Made by a program: the position numbers and the translations under genes. From an uncultured Clostridia bacterium (lineage in GTDB: Bacteria > Bacillota > Clostridia > TANB77 > CAG-508): a DNA stretch of 36,492 nt. Numbering within the stretch: position 1 is the first letter of the stretch; each line of letters starts with the position of its first letter. The notes under the pieces were generated by a model that worked only from the letters and a program-made list of their open reading frames with translations, was not told where the DNA came from and made no database searches. The stretch is taken from the NCBI GenBank assembly GCA_934169775.1, contig CAKPOI010000011.1:1-36492 (forward strand), in the 5' to 3' direction. Below, piece by piece: positions 7,571 through 16,627 of the stretch.

Positions 7571-7713
7571 TATATTATAGAAAGTTCTTTGAACTTCCTA
7601 TAAAAAACAATGATGCACAGAAAATTTATTTCATAAATTTTCGCGCACGAACAAAGACGCGGACTTTAAAATGTTCCAATAGGTGCTAATGTTATTAATG
7701 TCCGCTTTTGTTC
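7570..7713. repeat. 141-bp tandem repeat, copy 2
   Basis: Second copy, offset by exactly 141 bases. H3 of this copy (7649-7713) ends in TTTGTTC, restoring the full inverted terminus GAACAAA/TTTGTTC. H3 alone recurs at 28077-28133. The whole 7369-7837 gap is otherwise gene-free. Confidence 0.9.
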
Positions 7714-7749
7714 TTATAAATATAAAATTATATGTAAAATAATGGGAAG

Positions 7750-7760
7750 TTTTGTCGAAT
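7750..7760 (+). promoter_or_regulatory. Spo0A-box-like site
   Basis: TTTTGTCGAAT contains the Spo0A box core TGTCGAA (7753-7759), 78 bases upstream of the Rpn-like gene. The same 11 bases occur in reverse upstream of ytaF. Spo0A is encoded in this window. A 7-base core can occur by chance, so this is tentative. Confidence 0.35.
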
Positions 7761-7837
7761 ATATTGTAAAAAAATTAGTTTTATGTTAATATCAAATTAG
7801 ATTTTGTGGAATTTTTGGGAAAAGAAAGGAGCAATGA

Positions 7838-8542
7838 ATGCAATTATTTACATATAATGACTATTTAGACTATGTGTCAAATAGTAAAATAAAAAAATTA
7901 ATACATGGACAAAATAAGAAAGCATATAATATAGATATCATAGGAAAAAATAAAAAAATTTCAAAAGAGAAAAAATTAGTGGAAATGTTTAATGAAAATA
8001 TTGAAAATGCTATAGAAAAACTCCTGTATGATGAACAGGAAGTTTCATATATAATAAATGATTATTTTAAAATTCAAATATGTGATGTTAATTCGGAAAA
8101 TTTAGAATTATTAGAAAATTCAAAAATTTTTAAAAGTTTAGAAAAAAGTAAAATTATTGATAGTCAAGTTTTTAAAGTCAAAAATAAAGATATTTATTTC
8201 ATTATAAAATTCGAAAAAAATCCAAATTATAATATACCATATATTATTTTTAATGAATGTATGGAATTAATCAAAAATTTAAAAGAAGTAAGCAAAGAAA
8301 AAATGCCAATAGTAATACCTATAGTTATTTATGTTGGAAATGAAAAATGGAATACAAAGCACAATACTTGTATTAGATATACTAGTTTTGGAGAAAATAA
8401 TGTTGAATTAGGATACAATATTTTAGATTTTAATATGTATGATTTAAAATATATTATAAGTAAAAAATCTAGAATTAATAAATATATTGTATTAAAAAAG
8501 GAGATGGAAATATACCTAATTGAGAATAACTATAATCTATAG
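7838..8542 (+). CDS. Divergent Rpn/YhgA-type (PD-(D/E)XK) protein
   Basis: A 234-residue soluble protein. The middle and C-terminal half follow the pattern of the Rpn (recombination-promoting nuclease/putative transposase) family: IYFIIKFEKNPNYNIPYII, corresponding to the family's core strand and YNMPYR-like stretch, then MPIVIPIVIYVGNEKWN and YNILDFNMYDL. The usual N-terminal family region is shortened and the nuclease residues look altered (IKFEK where many members have an E/Q-containing motif), so it may be inactive. Start 7838 is used because AAAGGAG lies 5 bases before it; the ATG at 7834 is out of frame. It directly follows the hairpin repeats, and a Spo0A-box-like site is upstream. Recognition is by motif layout only. 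Confidence 0.55.
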   Translation: MQLFTYNDYLDYVSNSKIKKLIHGQNKKAYNIDIIGKNKKISKEKKLVEMFNENIENAIEKLLYDEQEVSYIINDYFKIQICDVNSENLELLENSKIFKSLEKSKIIDSQVFKVKNKDIYFIIKFEKNPNYNIPYIIFNECMELIKNLKEVSKEKMPIVIPIVIYVGNEKWNTKHNTCIRYTSFGENNVELGYNILDFNMYDLKYIISKKSRINKYIVLKKEMEIYLIENNYNL

Positions 8543-8584
8543 ATTTAAAAAAGATAAATATTTACGAATAAATTAAAAAAAGTA

Positions 8585-8612
8585 TTGACAGCTACAACCA
8601 ATAGTGTTATAT
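8585..8612 (+). promoter_or_regulatory. Sigma-A-type promoter of the XRE gene
   Basis: TTGACA (8585-8590), 16-base spacer, TTATAT (8607-8612), about 54 bases before the XRE-family start codon. Confidence 0.65.
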
Positions 8613-8665
8613 TTACAAATAGATGTTAGAAAAATATAACTAAAAATGAAAGGGATGTGGTTAAT

Positions 8666-8998
8666 ATGGTAATAGATTATGAAGTAATTGGTAAAAGAAT
8701 TAAAGCAGAAAGAGTAAAACATAAGCTTACACAGGAAGATATGGCAGAAAGAATTGAAACATCTATAGCATTTTATAGTAGAATAGAAACAGGAAGGACA
8801 CATATAAATTTGTCAAGAATTATAGAAATAGCAGATATATTAAATGTATCAGCAGGATATTTTTTAACAGGAATTGAACAAAATTCAGATGATTATTTAT
8901 ATAAAGATTTTAGAATGATTTTAGAGAAATGTACACCTAAACAGCAGAAATTTATTTATAGAATGGCAGAAGTAGTATCAGAAGAATTTAACATATAA
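8666..8998 (+). CDS. XRE-family helix-turn-helix regulator
   Basis: A 110-residue protein with an N-terminal Cro/CI-type HTH at residues ~5-62: IGKRIKAERVKHKLTQEDMA, then SIAFYSRIETGRTHINLSRI and LNVSAGYFLTG. A short C-terminal helical region (about 75-110) follows. ATG 8666 is preferred to GTG 8657, which lies only 2 bases from the GAAAGGG ribosome site. It has its own promoter and is co-directional with smc, which has a separate promoter. Its targets are unknown. It is a stand-alone regulator without neighbouring phage or toxin genes. Confidence 0.85.
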   Translation: MVIDYEVIGKRIKAERVKHKLTQEDMAERIETSIAFYSRIETGRTHINLSRIIEIADILNVSAGYFLTGIEQNSDDYLYKDFRMILEKCTPKQQKFIYRMAEVVSEEFNI

Positions 8999-9002
8999 AA
9001 TG

Positions 9003-9031
9003 TTGAAAATTTGCAGTATTTATGATATGAT
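9003..9031 (+). promoter_or_regulatory. Sigma-A-type promoter of smc
   Basis: TTGAAA (9003-9008), 17-base spacer, TATGAT (9026-9031), 37 bases before the smc start. Confidence 0.65.
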
Positions 9032-9068
9032 GCTAAAGAATTAAATAATGCAAAAAAGGTGGTAAAAC

Positions 9069-12000
9069 ATGTATTTAAAAAGGATAGAAATGCAAGGATT
9101 TAAATCATTTGCAGATAAAACAGTAATAGAGTTAAAACAAGGGATAACAACAGTAATAGGACCAAATGGATCAGGAAAGAGTAATATATCAGATGCAATT
9201 AGGTGGGTATTAGGAGAACAGAGTAGTAAAGCGTTGAGATGTTCAAAATCACTAGATATTATATTTGCAGGAACACAAAATAGGAAATCATTAGGTTTTG
9301 CAGAAGTTTCATTAGTATTTGACAATGCAGATGGAGGACTACCAATTGAATATACAGAAGTAACAGTAACAAGAAGAATATATAGAAGTGGTGAGACAGG
9401 TTATTATATAAATAAAGTTGCATGTAGATTGAAAGATTTACAGGAATTATTTATGGATACAGGAATAGGAAAAGATGGATATTCAATAGTAGGACAAGGC
9501 AAGATAGATGAAATATTAAGTAATAAGTCAGAAGACAGAAGGCATATTTTTGAAGAAGCATCAGGAATTGTAAAATATAGAGTAAGGAAACAAGAAACAG
9601 AAAAAAAATTAGAACATACAAAATTAAATTTATTAAGAATAAATGACATTTTGGCAGAAATTGAAGGAAATTTGGAACCATTACAAGCCCAATCAGAAAA
9701 AGCAAAAAAATACTTAAGCTTAAGAGATAGTCTAAAAAATATAGAAGTAGGATTATTTTTATATAATATAGATCAAGACAAAAAAGAGATTGAAAAAATA
9801 GTAGAAGATGAAAATATAACAAAAGAGCAATGTGATACAGAAGAAACTAGATTAGAAAGGGTAAAAATAGTAAAAGAACAGCTAAAAGAAGAAATAGATG
9901 AAATAACTAATAAAATAGAACATATGTCTAATCTAGGATTTGAAAGTCAAAAAGAAATTGAAATGTTAAATTCAGATATAAATGTATCAAAAACAAGGAT
10001 ATCAAATAATGAAGAAAATGAAAAGAGATTTTTAGAAGAAATCGAAGAAAAAAATTCAAGATTAGAAGAACTAGAAGAAGAACAAAAGCAAAAAGATGAA
10101 AAAAGAGAAAACTTAAGAAAAAACAAAGAAAAATTTACAAAGGAATTATCAGAAAAACAAGCAGAGTTAGATAAAATAACAGAGAAATTATCTAAGGAAG
10201 CATTAAAAATAGAAGAATATAAAAAACAAGTAGAAGAAAATACAGATCAAAAGTATGAAAAGCAAGCAAATATTCAAGAGCAAGAAATAAACTTTGAAAA
10301 TGATGATAAAAGGCAAAAACAAGTAAAAAATGAAATACAAAGTATTATTTCAGAATTAGATAATACACGAATGAAAAAAGAAGAAATTTCTAAAGAGTTT
10401 TATGAAATTGAGTCAATAAGAAATAAAAATTTAAAAGAATTAGAAAATATAGCTAAACAAAAAGAAGAAGTAAATCAAAAAACAAAAATATACCAAACAA
10501 AAATTAATACTATGTCAAATGAATTACGAATGAAAGAATCAAGACAAAGATTTTTAATAGAAACTGAAAAAGAAAAAGAAGGGTACACTAAAAGTGTAAA
10601 AACTTTATTAATTGACTGTGAAAATAATCAGTCATTAAAGAAAGGTGTAGAAGGAGTTTTGGCAAATCTTATTGATGTGCCAGAGAAATTGCAAACAGCT
10701 ATCGAAATGAGTTTAGGAATGGCATTACAAAATATAGTAACAGAAACAGAACAAGATGCTAAAAAGCTAGTAGAGTATTTAAGAAAAAATAATATAGGAA
10801 GAGCATCATTTTTGCCAATTACATCTATAAAAGGAAAAAAAGTAGATAACATAAGAGGAAATAAATCAGGAATAATAGGAATTGCATCAGACTTAGTAAA
10901 ATACAATAAAAAATATGAGCAAATTATATTTAATTTACTAGGAAGAACAGTTATTGTAGATAATATGGACACTGCAATCAGAGTAGCAAAAGAAAATGGA
11001 CAAAATTTTAAAATTGTTACACAAGAAGGAGATATCATAAATACATCAGGAGCAATAACTGGTGGTGCTGTTATGAAAAAAACAGTAAATATTTTAGGAA
11101 GAGAAAATGAAATTAAAAAACTGGGGCAAGAAATTAAAAAATTACAAGAAAATATAGAAAAAATTGAGCAAGAAAAAAATGGGTATGAAGAATCTATACA
11201 AGATATATTAGAAGTAGCAGAAAGACTAGAAAAAGAGTTACAAGAAAATGAAATTGCATATGCAACAGGTAAACAAAAAGTGCTATCTTTCGAAGAAGAA
11301 ATTCAAAAAATTGAAAGTAGATTGCAACGTTTTAAAGAAGAACAAAAGAGATTAGAAGAACAAAAAGAATTTGCAATAAATAAAAAGTTGGAAATTCAAA
11401 AAGAGATTGAAGAAATTAATGAACAAAATGAAAAATTATCAAAAGTCATAACTGAATATGCAGAATTAAATAAGGATAATCAAAGATATATAGATGATTT
11501 GAATTTTGATATTACAAATTTAAAAATTTCAGTATCATCTTTTGATGAAAGTGAAAGTTCTATAGAAGAGATAAAGGAGAGAATACAACAAGAGGTTGAA
11601 GCAAATAGACAATCTGTCAAAAATAAACAAGATCAAATAGCACAAAGCAAGCAAGAAACAGTGAGACTAAAAGAAGTAATTAAAGAAATTCAAGAGAAGA
11701 TTGCAAAGATACAAGAAGAAGTAAAAAATAGTGGAACAAAAATAGAAGAGCTAAAAAAATTAAGAACAGATAAAAATGAAAAATTAGCAAGTCAAGAAGA
11801 ACAGATAACAGAAAAATTCAAAATTATAGAAGATTTAAAAGGACAGCTTGTAAAAATTGATGTGCGAAAAACTAAAATACAAGAAGAAATATCAGAAACA
11901 ATAAATAAATTATGGGAAGAATATGAATTAACACCAAATTCCATTGAAGAATATGAAAAACCAAAAAATGTGTCTGAGACAAAGAAGCAAGTAAATAGTT

Positions 12001-12620
12001 TGCGTACACAAATGAAAGAAATGGGAAGTGTTAATGTAGAGTCAATAGAGGAATACAAAAAACAAAAAGAACGTTATGATTTCATGAGTGAGCAACGATT
12101 AGATTTAGAAAATACAATGTCAAAATTGAGAAAAATAATAACAGATATGACAGTAATAATGAAAGAACAGTTTGAAGAAAAATTTAAGGAAATTAATAAA
12201 AACTTTGGAGAAGTATTTGCAGAACTATTTGGTGGAGGAAAAGCAGAAGTGAAATTAGAAGATGAACAAAATATATTAGAATGTGGCATAGATATTACTG
12301 CACAACCGCCAGGAAAAAAATTGCAAAATATGTTATTATTATCTGGAGGAGAAAAGGCATTAACAGCAATAGCGTTATTATTTGCTATTTTAAGAATAAA
12401 TCCAGCACCATTTTGTGTACTAGATGAAATTGAAGCTGCATTGGATGATGTTAATGTATATAGATATGCAGAATATTTAAAGAAATTTGCGCAAAACACA
12501 CAATTTTTAGTTATTACACACAGAAAAGGAACAATGGAGGCAGCAGACAGCGTATATGGAGTAACAATGGAAGAAAGCGGAATTTCAAAGTTGCTTTCTA
12601 TGAAATTAAGAGAAGAGTAG
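9069..12620 (+). CDS. smc: Chromosome segregation/condensation ATPase SMC
   Basis: 1183 residues, the usual SMC length. The N-terminal ATPase half has Walker A GPNGSGKSNI (31-40) and Q-loop region. Two long Glu/Lys-rich coiled coils (about 165-505 and 680-1020) flank a hinge domain (about 510-670, including GVLANLIDVPEKLQTAIEM and the glycine-rich TSGAITGGAV). The C-terminal half carries the ABC signature LLSGGEKALTAIALLFAI and Walker B PFCVLDEIEAALDD. SMC dimers with ScpA/ScpB load at parS sites and organise the replicated chromosome. In many Firmicutes smc lies between rnc and ftsY; neither is present here, so the context is rearranged. GGTGG precedes the ATG, and a promoter is visible. It ends at a terminator at 12670. 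Confidence 0.98.
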   Translation: MYLKRIEMQGFKSFADKTVIELKQGITTVIGPNGSGKSNISDAIRWVLGEQSSKALRCSKSLDIIFAGTQNRKSLGFAEVSLVFDNADGGLPIEYTEVTVTRRIYRSGETGYYINKVACRLKDLQELFMDTGIGKDGYSIVGQGKIDEILSNKSEDRRHIFEEASGIVKYRVRKQETEKKLEHTKLNLLRINDILAEIEGNLEPLQAQSEKAKKYLSLRDSLKNIEVGLFLYNIDQDKKEIEKIVEDENITKEQCDTEETRLERVKIVKEQLKEEIDEITNKIEHMSNLGFESQKEIEMLNSDINVSKTRISNNEENEKRFLEEIEEKNSRLEELEEEQKQKDEKRENLRKNKEKFTKELSEKQAELDKITEKLSKEALKIEEYKKQVEENTDQKYEKQANIQEQEINFENDDKRQKQVKNEIQSIISELDNTRMKKEEISKEFYEIESIRNKNLKELENIAKQKEEVNQKTKIYQTKINTMSNELRMKESRQRFLIETEKEKEGYTKSVKTLLIDCENNQSLKKGVEGVLANLIDVPEKLQTAIEMSLGMALQNIVTETEQDAKKLVEYLRKNNIGRASFLPITSIKGKKVDNIRGNKSGIIGIASDLVKYNKKYEQIIFNLLGRTVIVDNMDTAIRVAKENGQNFKIVTQEGDIINTSGAITGGAVMKKTVNILGRENEIKKLGQEIKKLQENIEKIEQEKNGYEESIQDILEVAERLEKELQENEIAYATGKQKVLSFEEEIQKIESRLQRFKEEQKRLEEQKEFAINKKLEIQKEIEEINEQNEKLSKVITEYAELNKDNQRYIDDLNFDITNLKISVSSFDESESSIEEIKERIQQEVEANRQSVKNKQDQIAQSKQETVRLKEVIKEIQEKIAKIQEEVKNSGTKIEELKKLRTDKNEKLASQEEQITEKFKIIEDLKGQLVKIDVRKTKIQEEISETINKLWEEYELTPNSIEEYEKPKNVSETKKQVNSLRTQMKEMGSVNVESIEEYKKQKERYDFMSEQRLDLENTMSKLRKIITDMTVIMKEQFEEKFKEINKNFGEVFAELFGGGKAEVKLEDEQNILECGIDITAQPPGKKLQNMLLLSGGEKALTAIALLFAILRINPAPFCVLDEIEAALDDVNVYRYAEYLKKFAQNTQFLVITHRKGTMEAADSVYGVTMEESGISKLLSMKLREE

Positions 12621-12669
12621 TAATGTGTAAATGAAATATTAGTATACTTTGAAAAATTATTTATAGGTG

Positions 12670-12704
12670 AAAAAAGCTAGCGAAACAAAATTCGATAGCT
12701 TTTT
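12670..12704 (+). terminator. Terminator of smc
   Basis: AAAAAGCTA ... TAGCTTTTT with an inner CGAA/TTCG extension and a T-run, 50 bases after smc. It may also serve the convergent minus-strand XRE gene. Confidence 0.85.
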
Positions 12705-12750
12705 AACTAAATAAATATATGAGAAAAATTTTTATGATAATATATATAGT

Positions 12751-13026
12751 TTAATTTTCTATAAATCTGTTAGAAGAATCTGAATTATCAAATAATTTAT
12801 CTATTGAAATCTGCAAAGCATTACTAATTTTCCATAAATTAAAGACACTAATGCCTTGATTTATTTTGTCACTTTCTAGACCACCAATTAAAGCAGTAGA
12901 AACATCTACAATTTCGGCTAAGTCTTCTTGAGTCATTTTACCGATTTTTAAGTTATATAATTTTCTATAATATTTTATATTTTTTCCGATTACTTTAAAT
13001 AATTCTGCTGAAGTGATTTCTTCCAT
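12751..13026 (-). CDS. XRE-family helix-turn-helix regulator
   Basis: With ATG at 13026 (9 bases after GAAAGGA) the product has 91 residues; ATG 13032 is too close to the ribosome site. The HTH spans about residues 8-70: VIGKNIKYYRKLYNLKIGKM, TQEDLAEIVDVSTALIGGLE and then LQISIDKLFDN. It is a minimal one-domain Cro/CI-type repressor, convergent with smc. The upstream gap of 13027-13258 is extremely AT-rich with no gene. No partner gene suggests a target, so autoregulation or control of nearby genes is only a possibility. Confidence 0.8.
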   Translation of the reverse strand: MEEITSAELFKVIGKNIKYYRKLYNLKIGKMTQEDLAEIVDVSTALIGGLESDKINQGISVFNLWKISNALQISIDKLFDNSDSSNRFIEN

Positions 13027-13258
13027 GTACATACATCCTTTCAAAAATTCATTATATGATTTATTTTCTAACTTTATAGGTTAAAATTCAATCAATTATA
13101 CACAATAAAATATCATTAATAATGACAAAATACCATAAATTATATAAATCTATAGGGTATTGCTAACCTAAATAATTAAAATATCAAAAAAAATTATAAA
13201 AGTAAAGCAAAAATAATGTAATTTAAAAAAAATATCATTTATAATTAATTGAGTAATA

Positions 13259-13834
13259 CTAATAAATAATTGTATAAGATTGTAAAATTCCGATTAATAT
13301 TAGTAAAATTCCAGAAAGAATAGAGCATATAAAATCAGAAAATCCTGTAAATTTGCTAATTTTTTTACCAATAGTTATGCCAAGGCGTAAAAAGATAAAT
13401 TGGAAAATGCTAATAAGAATTGGAAATAAGATGTAAGATGTACCAATTAAACTTGAGCTAATACCAATGCCAAAGCTATCTGATGATAAGGCTAATCCTA
13501 AAAAGATGGCTTCTTTTGGATCTATTAAATTTGAATTATTAAAATCAAAGTCATTGTGTTTTCCAGATTTTTTTTCTAAAATCGATTTTATTATAATAAA
13601 TAATCCAATTATAAATAATATTAAACAACCAATTAGTTCAGTAATATATTTTGGTAAAAAATTTAGTAATATTGTACCAGAAAAAACAGACATGAAAGAT
13701 ACCAGTAGTGAAATTAAAAATAATATTATAGTACTAAAAAATGAAATTTTTTTCTTTTTTATTCCATATGTAACACCGATTCCAAGTGAATCAATGCTAC
13801 TTGAAATTGCTAAAATAAAGCAGTTTAAAAGCAT
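13259..13834 (-). CDS. ytaF: YtaF/MntP-like sporulation membrane protein
   Basis: ATG 13834 is chosen because GGAGGGA lies 5 bases upstream; this gives 191 residues. Six hydrophobic segments are visible, arranged as two related halves each starting with a conserved acidic motif: SSSIDSLGIGVTYG near the N-terminus and LALSSDSFGIGISSS in the middle. That duplicated layout is typical of the MntP manganese-exporter superfamily and its sporulation branch YtaF. The middle loop is charged and hydrophilic (KKSGKHNDFDF). It would sit in the cytoplasmic or forespore membrane; transport of Mn2+ or another divalent cation is inferred from the family. A Spo0A-box-like sequence lies just upstream, which fits sporulation control. 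The neighbouring Ca2+-ATPase is divergent. Confidence 0.82.
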   Translation of the reverse strand: MLLNCFILAISSSIDSLGIGVTYGIKKKKISFFSTIILFLISLLVSFMSVFSGTILLNFLPKYITELIGCLILFIIGLFIIIKSILEKKSGKHNDFDFNNSNLIDPKEAIFLGLALSSDSFGIGISSSLIGTSYILFPILISIFQFIFLRLGITIGKKISKFTGFSDFICSILSGILLILIGILQSYTIIY

Positions 13835-13864
13835 TGCAATCCCTCCAGTATATAATATGCAAAA

Positions 13865-13875
13865 ATTCGACAAAA
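13865..13875 (-). promoter_or_regulatory. Spo0A-box-like site in the ytaF promoter region
   Basis: On the minus strand TTTTGTCGAAT ends 30 bases before the ytaF start. TTTTGT followed by a 17-base spacer and TATACT would give a sigma-A promoter with the 0A box overlapping the -35, the arrangement of Spo0A-activated promoters. Confidence 0.42.
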
Positions 13876-14009
13876 GTTTAGAAATTTTATGTAAGGTGGT
13901 TAATTTAGATATATGATGAGTATTTCAAAAACAATTTTTAGGTTTAATACATAATCTAAAAAAGACAAGCATAATATAAACTAAAGACAAGCAAAGGAGA
14001 GGATGAAAA

Positions 14010-16610
14010 ATGTGGCAAACATTAAAAAAACAGGAGATAATAGAGAAACTAAAAACTGATGAGATGCGAGGATTAACAGAAAAACAGGTAAAGGAATTAC
14101 AAGAGAAAGAGGGGAAAAACAAATTAGCAGATAAGAAAAAGGAAGGTATATTAATAAAATTTATCAAACAATTTAATGATTTTATGATAATTATTTTAAT
14201 AATTGCTTCAATAATTTCAGCATTAGTTTCAAAAATGCAAGGGGAGAATGACTACATAGATTCATTTATAATAATTGTAATAGTTATACTAAATGCAATA
14301 ATGGGAGTAATACAAGAAGCAAAAGCAGAAAAATCAATAGAAGCACTAAAAAAATTAACACCACAGAAGTGTAAAACAATAAGAGAAGGAAGCATAAAAG
14401 AAATCAATGCAGAAGAACTAGTAAAAGGAGATATAGTATTATTAGAAGCGGGAAATTACGTACCAGCAGATTGTAGATTATTAGAAACATATAATCTAAA
14501 AATAGAAGAATCAAGTTTAACAGGAGAAAATGTACCATCTGAAAAAGATGCAAATTATATATGTAGAGAAGAAGAACAATTAGGTGATATGAAAAATATG
14601 GCATTTATGGCAAGTACAGTAGTAAATGGACATGCAAAAGCAGTAGTAACAGAAATAGGAATGAGAACAACAGTAGGAAAAATAGCAAATATGATGATAG
14701 AAAATGAAGCACCAGAAACACCAATTCAAAAAAAATTAGGACAAGTAGGAAAAATATTAGGAATAGCATGTTTAGCAATATGTATACTAATTTTCTTGAT
14801 AGGAATAATAAAGAAAATAGAACCTATAGAAATGTTTATGACATCAGTAGGATTAGCAGTAGCAGCAATACCAGAAGGTTTGCCAGCAATAGTAACAATA
14901 GTACTTTCAATAGGAGTAACTAGAATGGCAAAAAAGAACAGTATAATAAGAAAATTGCCGGCAGTGGAAACATTGGGAAGTAGTAGTGTAATTTGTTCAG
15001 ATAAAACAGGAACACTAACACAAAATAAAATGAAAGTAATAGAAACAAGATCAATAGATGAAAAAAAGATGATAGAATATGCAGCACTTTGTACAGATTG
15101 TGAAATAACGCAAAACTATAAAGTAATAGGAGAACCAACAGAAAAAGCAATAGTAGAAAGGGCTTTAGAATTAGGAATAAATAAAAGAACTACAGAAGGA
15201 CAAATGCAGAAAGTAGCAGAAATAGCATTTGATTCAACTAGAAAAATGATGACGACAATACATAGAAAAGGCAATAAATATATAGTTATCACAAAAGGGG
15301 CACCAGATGTGTTAATAGAAAGATGTGAAAATCTAAACAAGGCAGAAGTAAAAAAGCAAAACTTAGAAATGGCAAATAAGGCATTAAGAGTAATAGCAGT
15401 GGGTTATAAAGAATTAACGACATTACCAAGTAAAATAACAAGTGAAAACACAGAAATAAATCTAAAATATTTAGGTTTAATAGGGATGATAGATCCAGCA
15501 AGAGAAGGAGTAAAAGAAGCAGTAAAAACGTGTAAAAGAGCTGGAATAAAAACAGTAATGATAACTGGAGATCATATACAAACAGCAAAGGCGATAGCAA
15601 AAGAATTAGAAATAATGGGACAATATGACAAAGCAATAACAGGCCAAGAATTAGATAAGATGTCACAAAAAGAGTTAGAAAAAAATATAAAAGAATATTC
15701 AGTATTTGCGAGAGTTACACCTGAACATAAAGTACGTATAGTAAAAGCATGGCAGAAAACAGGAGCAGTAGTAGCAATGACAGGAGATGGAGTAAATGAT
15801 AGTCCAGCATTAAAAAATGCAGATATAGGAATAGCGATGGGGAAAAATGGAACAGATGTAGCTAAAAATGCATCAGATATGATATTAACAGATGACAATT
15901 TTGTAACAATAGTAGAAGCAGTAAAACAAGGAAGAAATATATATGATAATATCAAAAAGGCAATACATTTTTTAATAGCAACTAATATAGGAGAAATAGT
16001 CACTATATTTATGGGGTTAGTACTAGGAATGAAATCGCCATTATTAGCAATACAATTGTTATGGATAAATTTAGTAACAGATTCTTTACCAGCAATAGCG
16101 CTAGGCTTAGAACCGGCAGAAAAGGACATAATGAATAGAAAACCAATAGACAGCAGGAAAGGAATTTTTTCAGATGGTTTATGGAGTAAAATAATAATAG
16201 AAGGAATAATGATAGGAATGTTAACACTTATTTCATTTAGTATAGGAAACAAATATTATGGCCTAGAAATAGGAAGAACAATGGCGTTTATAACAATAGG
16301 AATGTTAGAATTAATACATAGTTTTAATATAAAAAGTGATAAGTCAATATTTGAAGTTGGAATTATGGAAAATAAATATTTAATTGGAAGTTTTTTATTA
16401 GGTGTTTTTGTGCAAAATATAGTGGCAATAGTGCCAGTATTTGCAGATGTTTTTGAGTTACATACATTAAATAGTATGCAATGGCTTATAACAATAGTAA
16501 TTTCATTTATGCCAATACCAATAATGGAATTACAAAAATGGGTAAACAAGGAACGTTTAAGTAAAAATAATATAACCCAGATAGACTATAAAGAAAAAAC
16601 GATTTATTAA
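14010..16610 (+). CDS. P-type Ca2+-transporting ATPase (SERCA-like)
   Basis: 866 residues with the full P2A-ATPase layout. The N-terminal cation-ATPase domain (about 1-60) precedes membrane helices M1-M2. The actuator domain carries TGEN (SLTGENVPSEK), and M4 has the calcium-site motif AAIPEGLPAIV. The phosphorylation site is Asp331 in SDKTGTLTQNK. The nucleotide domain has KGAPDVLIERC, the hinge GDGVNDSPALKNADIGIAMG, and four to six C-terminal helices follow. It would pump Ca2+ out of the cytoplasm at the cost of ATP. The actuator loop has Asn after TGE where most members have Ser; the catalytic Glu is kept. AGGAGAGG precedes the ATG, and two copies of AAAGACAAGC lie just upstream. It is followed after 17 bases by the radical SAM gene, so co-transcription is likely. 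Confidence 0.95.
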   Translation: MWQTLKKQEIIEKLKTDEMRGLTEKQVKELQEKEGKNKLADKKKEGILIKFIKQFNDFMIIILIIASIISALVSKMQGENDYIDSFIIIVIVILNAIMGVIQEAKAEKSIEALKKLTPQKCKTIREGSIKEINAEELVKGDIVLLEAGNYVPADCRLLETYNLKIEESSLTGENVPSEKDANYICREEEQLGDMKNMAFMASTVVNGHAKAVVTEIGMRTTVGKIANMMIENEAPETPIQKKLGQVGKILGIACLAICILIFLIGIIKKIEPIEMFMTSVGLAVAAIPEGLPAIVTIVLSIGVTRMAKKNSIIRKLPAVETLGSSSVICSDKTGTLTQNKMKVIETRSIDEKKMIEYAALCTDCEITQNYKVIGEPTEKAIVERALELGINKRTTEGQMQKVAEIAFDSTRKMMTTIHRKGNKYIVITKGAPDVLIERCENLNKAEVKKQNLEMANKALRVIAVGYKELTTLPSKITSENTEINLKYLGLIGMIDPAREGVKEAVKTCKRAGIKTVMITGDHIQTAKAIAKELEIMGQYDKAITGQELDKMSQKELEKNIKEYSVFARVTPEHKVRIVKAWQKTGAVVAMTGDGVNDSPALKNADIGIAMGKNGTDVAKNASDMILTDDNFVTIVEAVKQGRNIYDNIKKAIHFLIATNIGEIVTIFMGLVLGMKSPLLAIQLLWINLVTDSLPAIALGLEPAEKDIMNRKPIDSRKGIFSDGLWSKIIIEGIMIGMLTLISFSIGNKYYGLEIGRTMAFITIGMLELIHSFNIKSDKSIFEVGIMENKYLIGSFLLGVFVQNIVAIVPVFADVFELHTLNSMQWLITIVISFMPIPIMELQKWVNKERLSKNNITQIDYKEKTIY

Positions 16611-16627
16611 AAAGAAAGGGAATTTGT

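Noticed and set aside
7429..7713. CRISPR array
   Set aside because: Only two directly adjacent 141-bp copies, no short repeats with unique spacers, no cas genes.
9404..12499. Several minus-strand frames within smc
   Set aside because: Antisense shadows of the long AT-rich coiled-coil coding sequence; no ribosome sites or recognisable motifs.
13467..13916. 149-residue plus-strand frame opposite ytaF
   Set aside because: It is antisense to a well-supported membrane protein gene and has no ribosome site.
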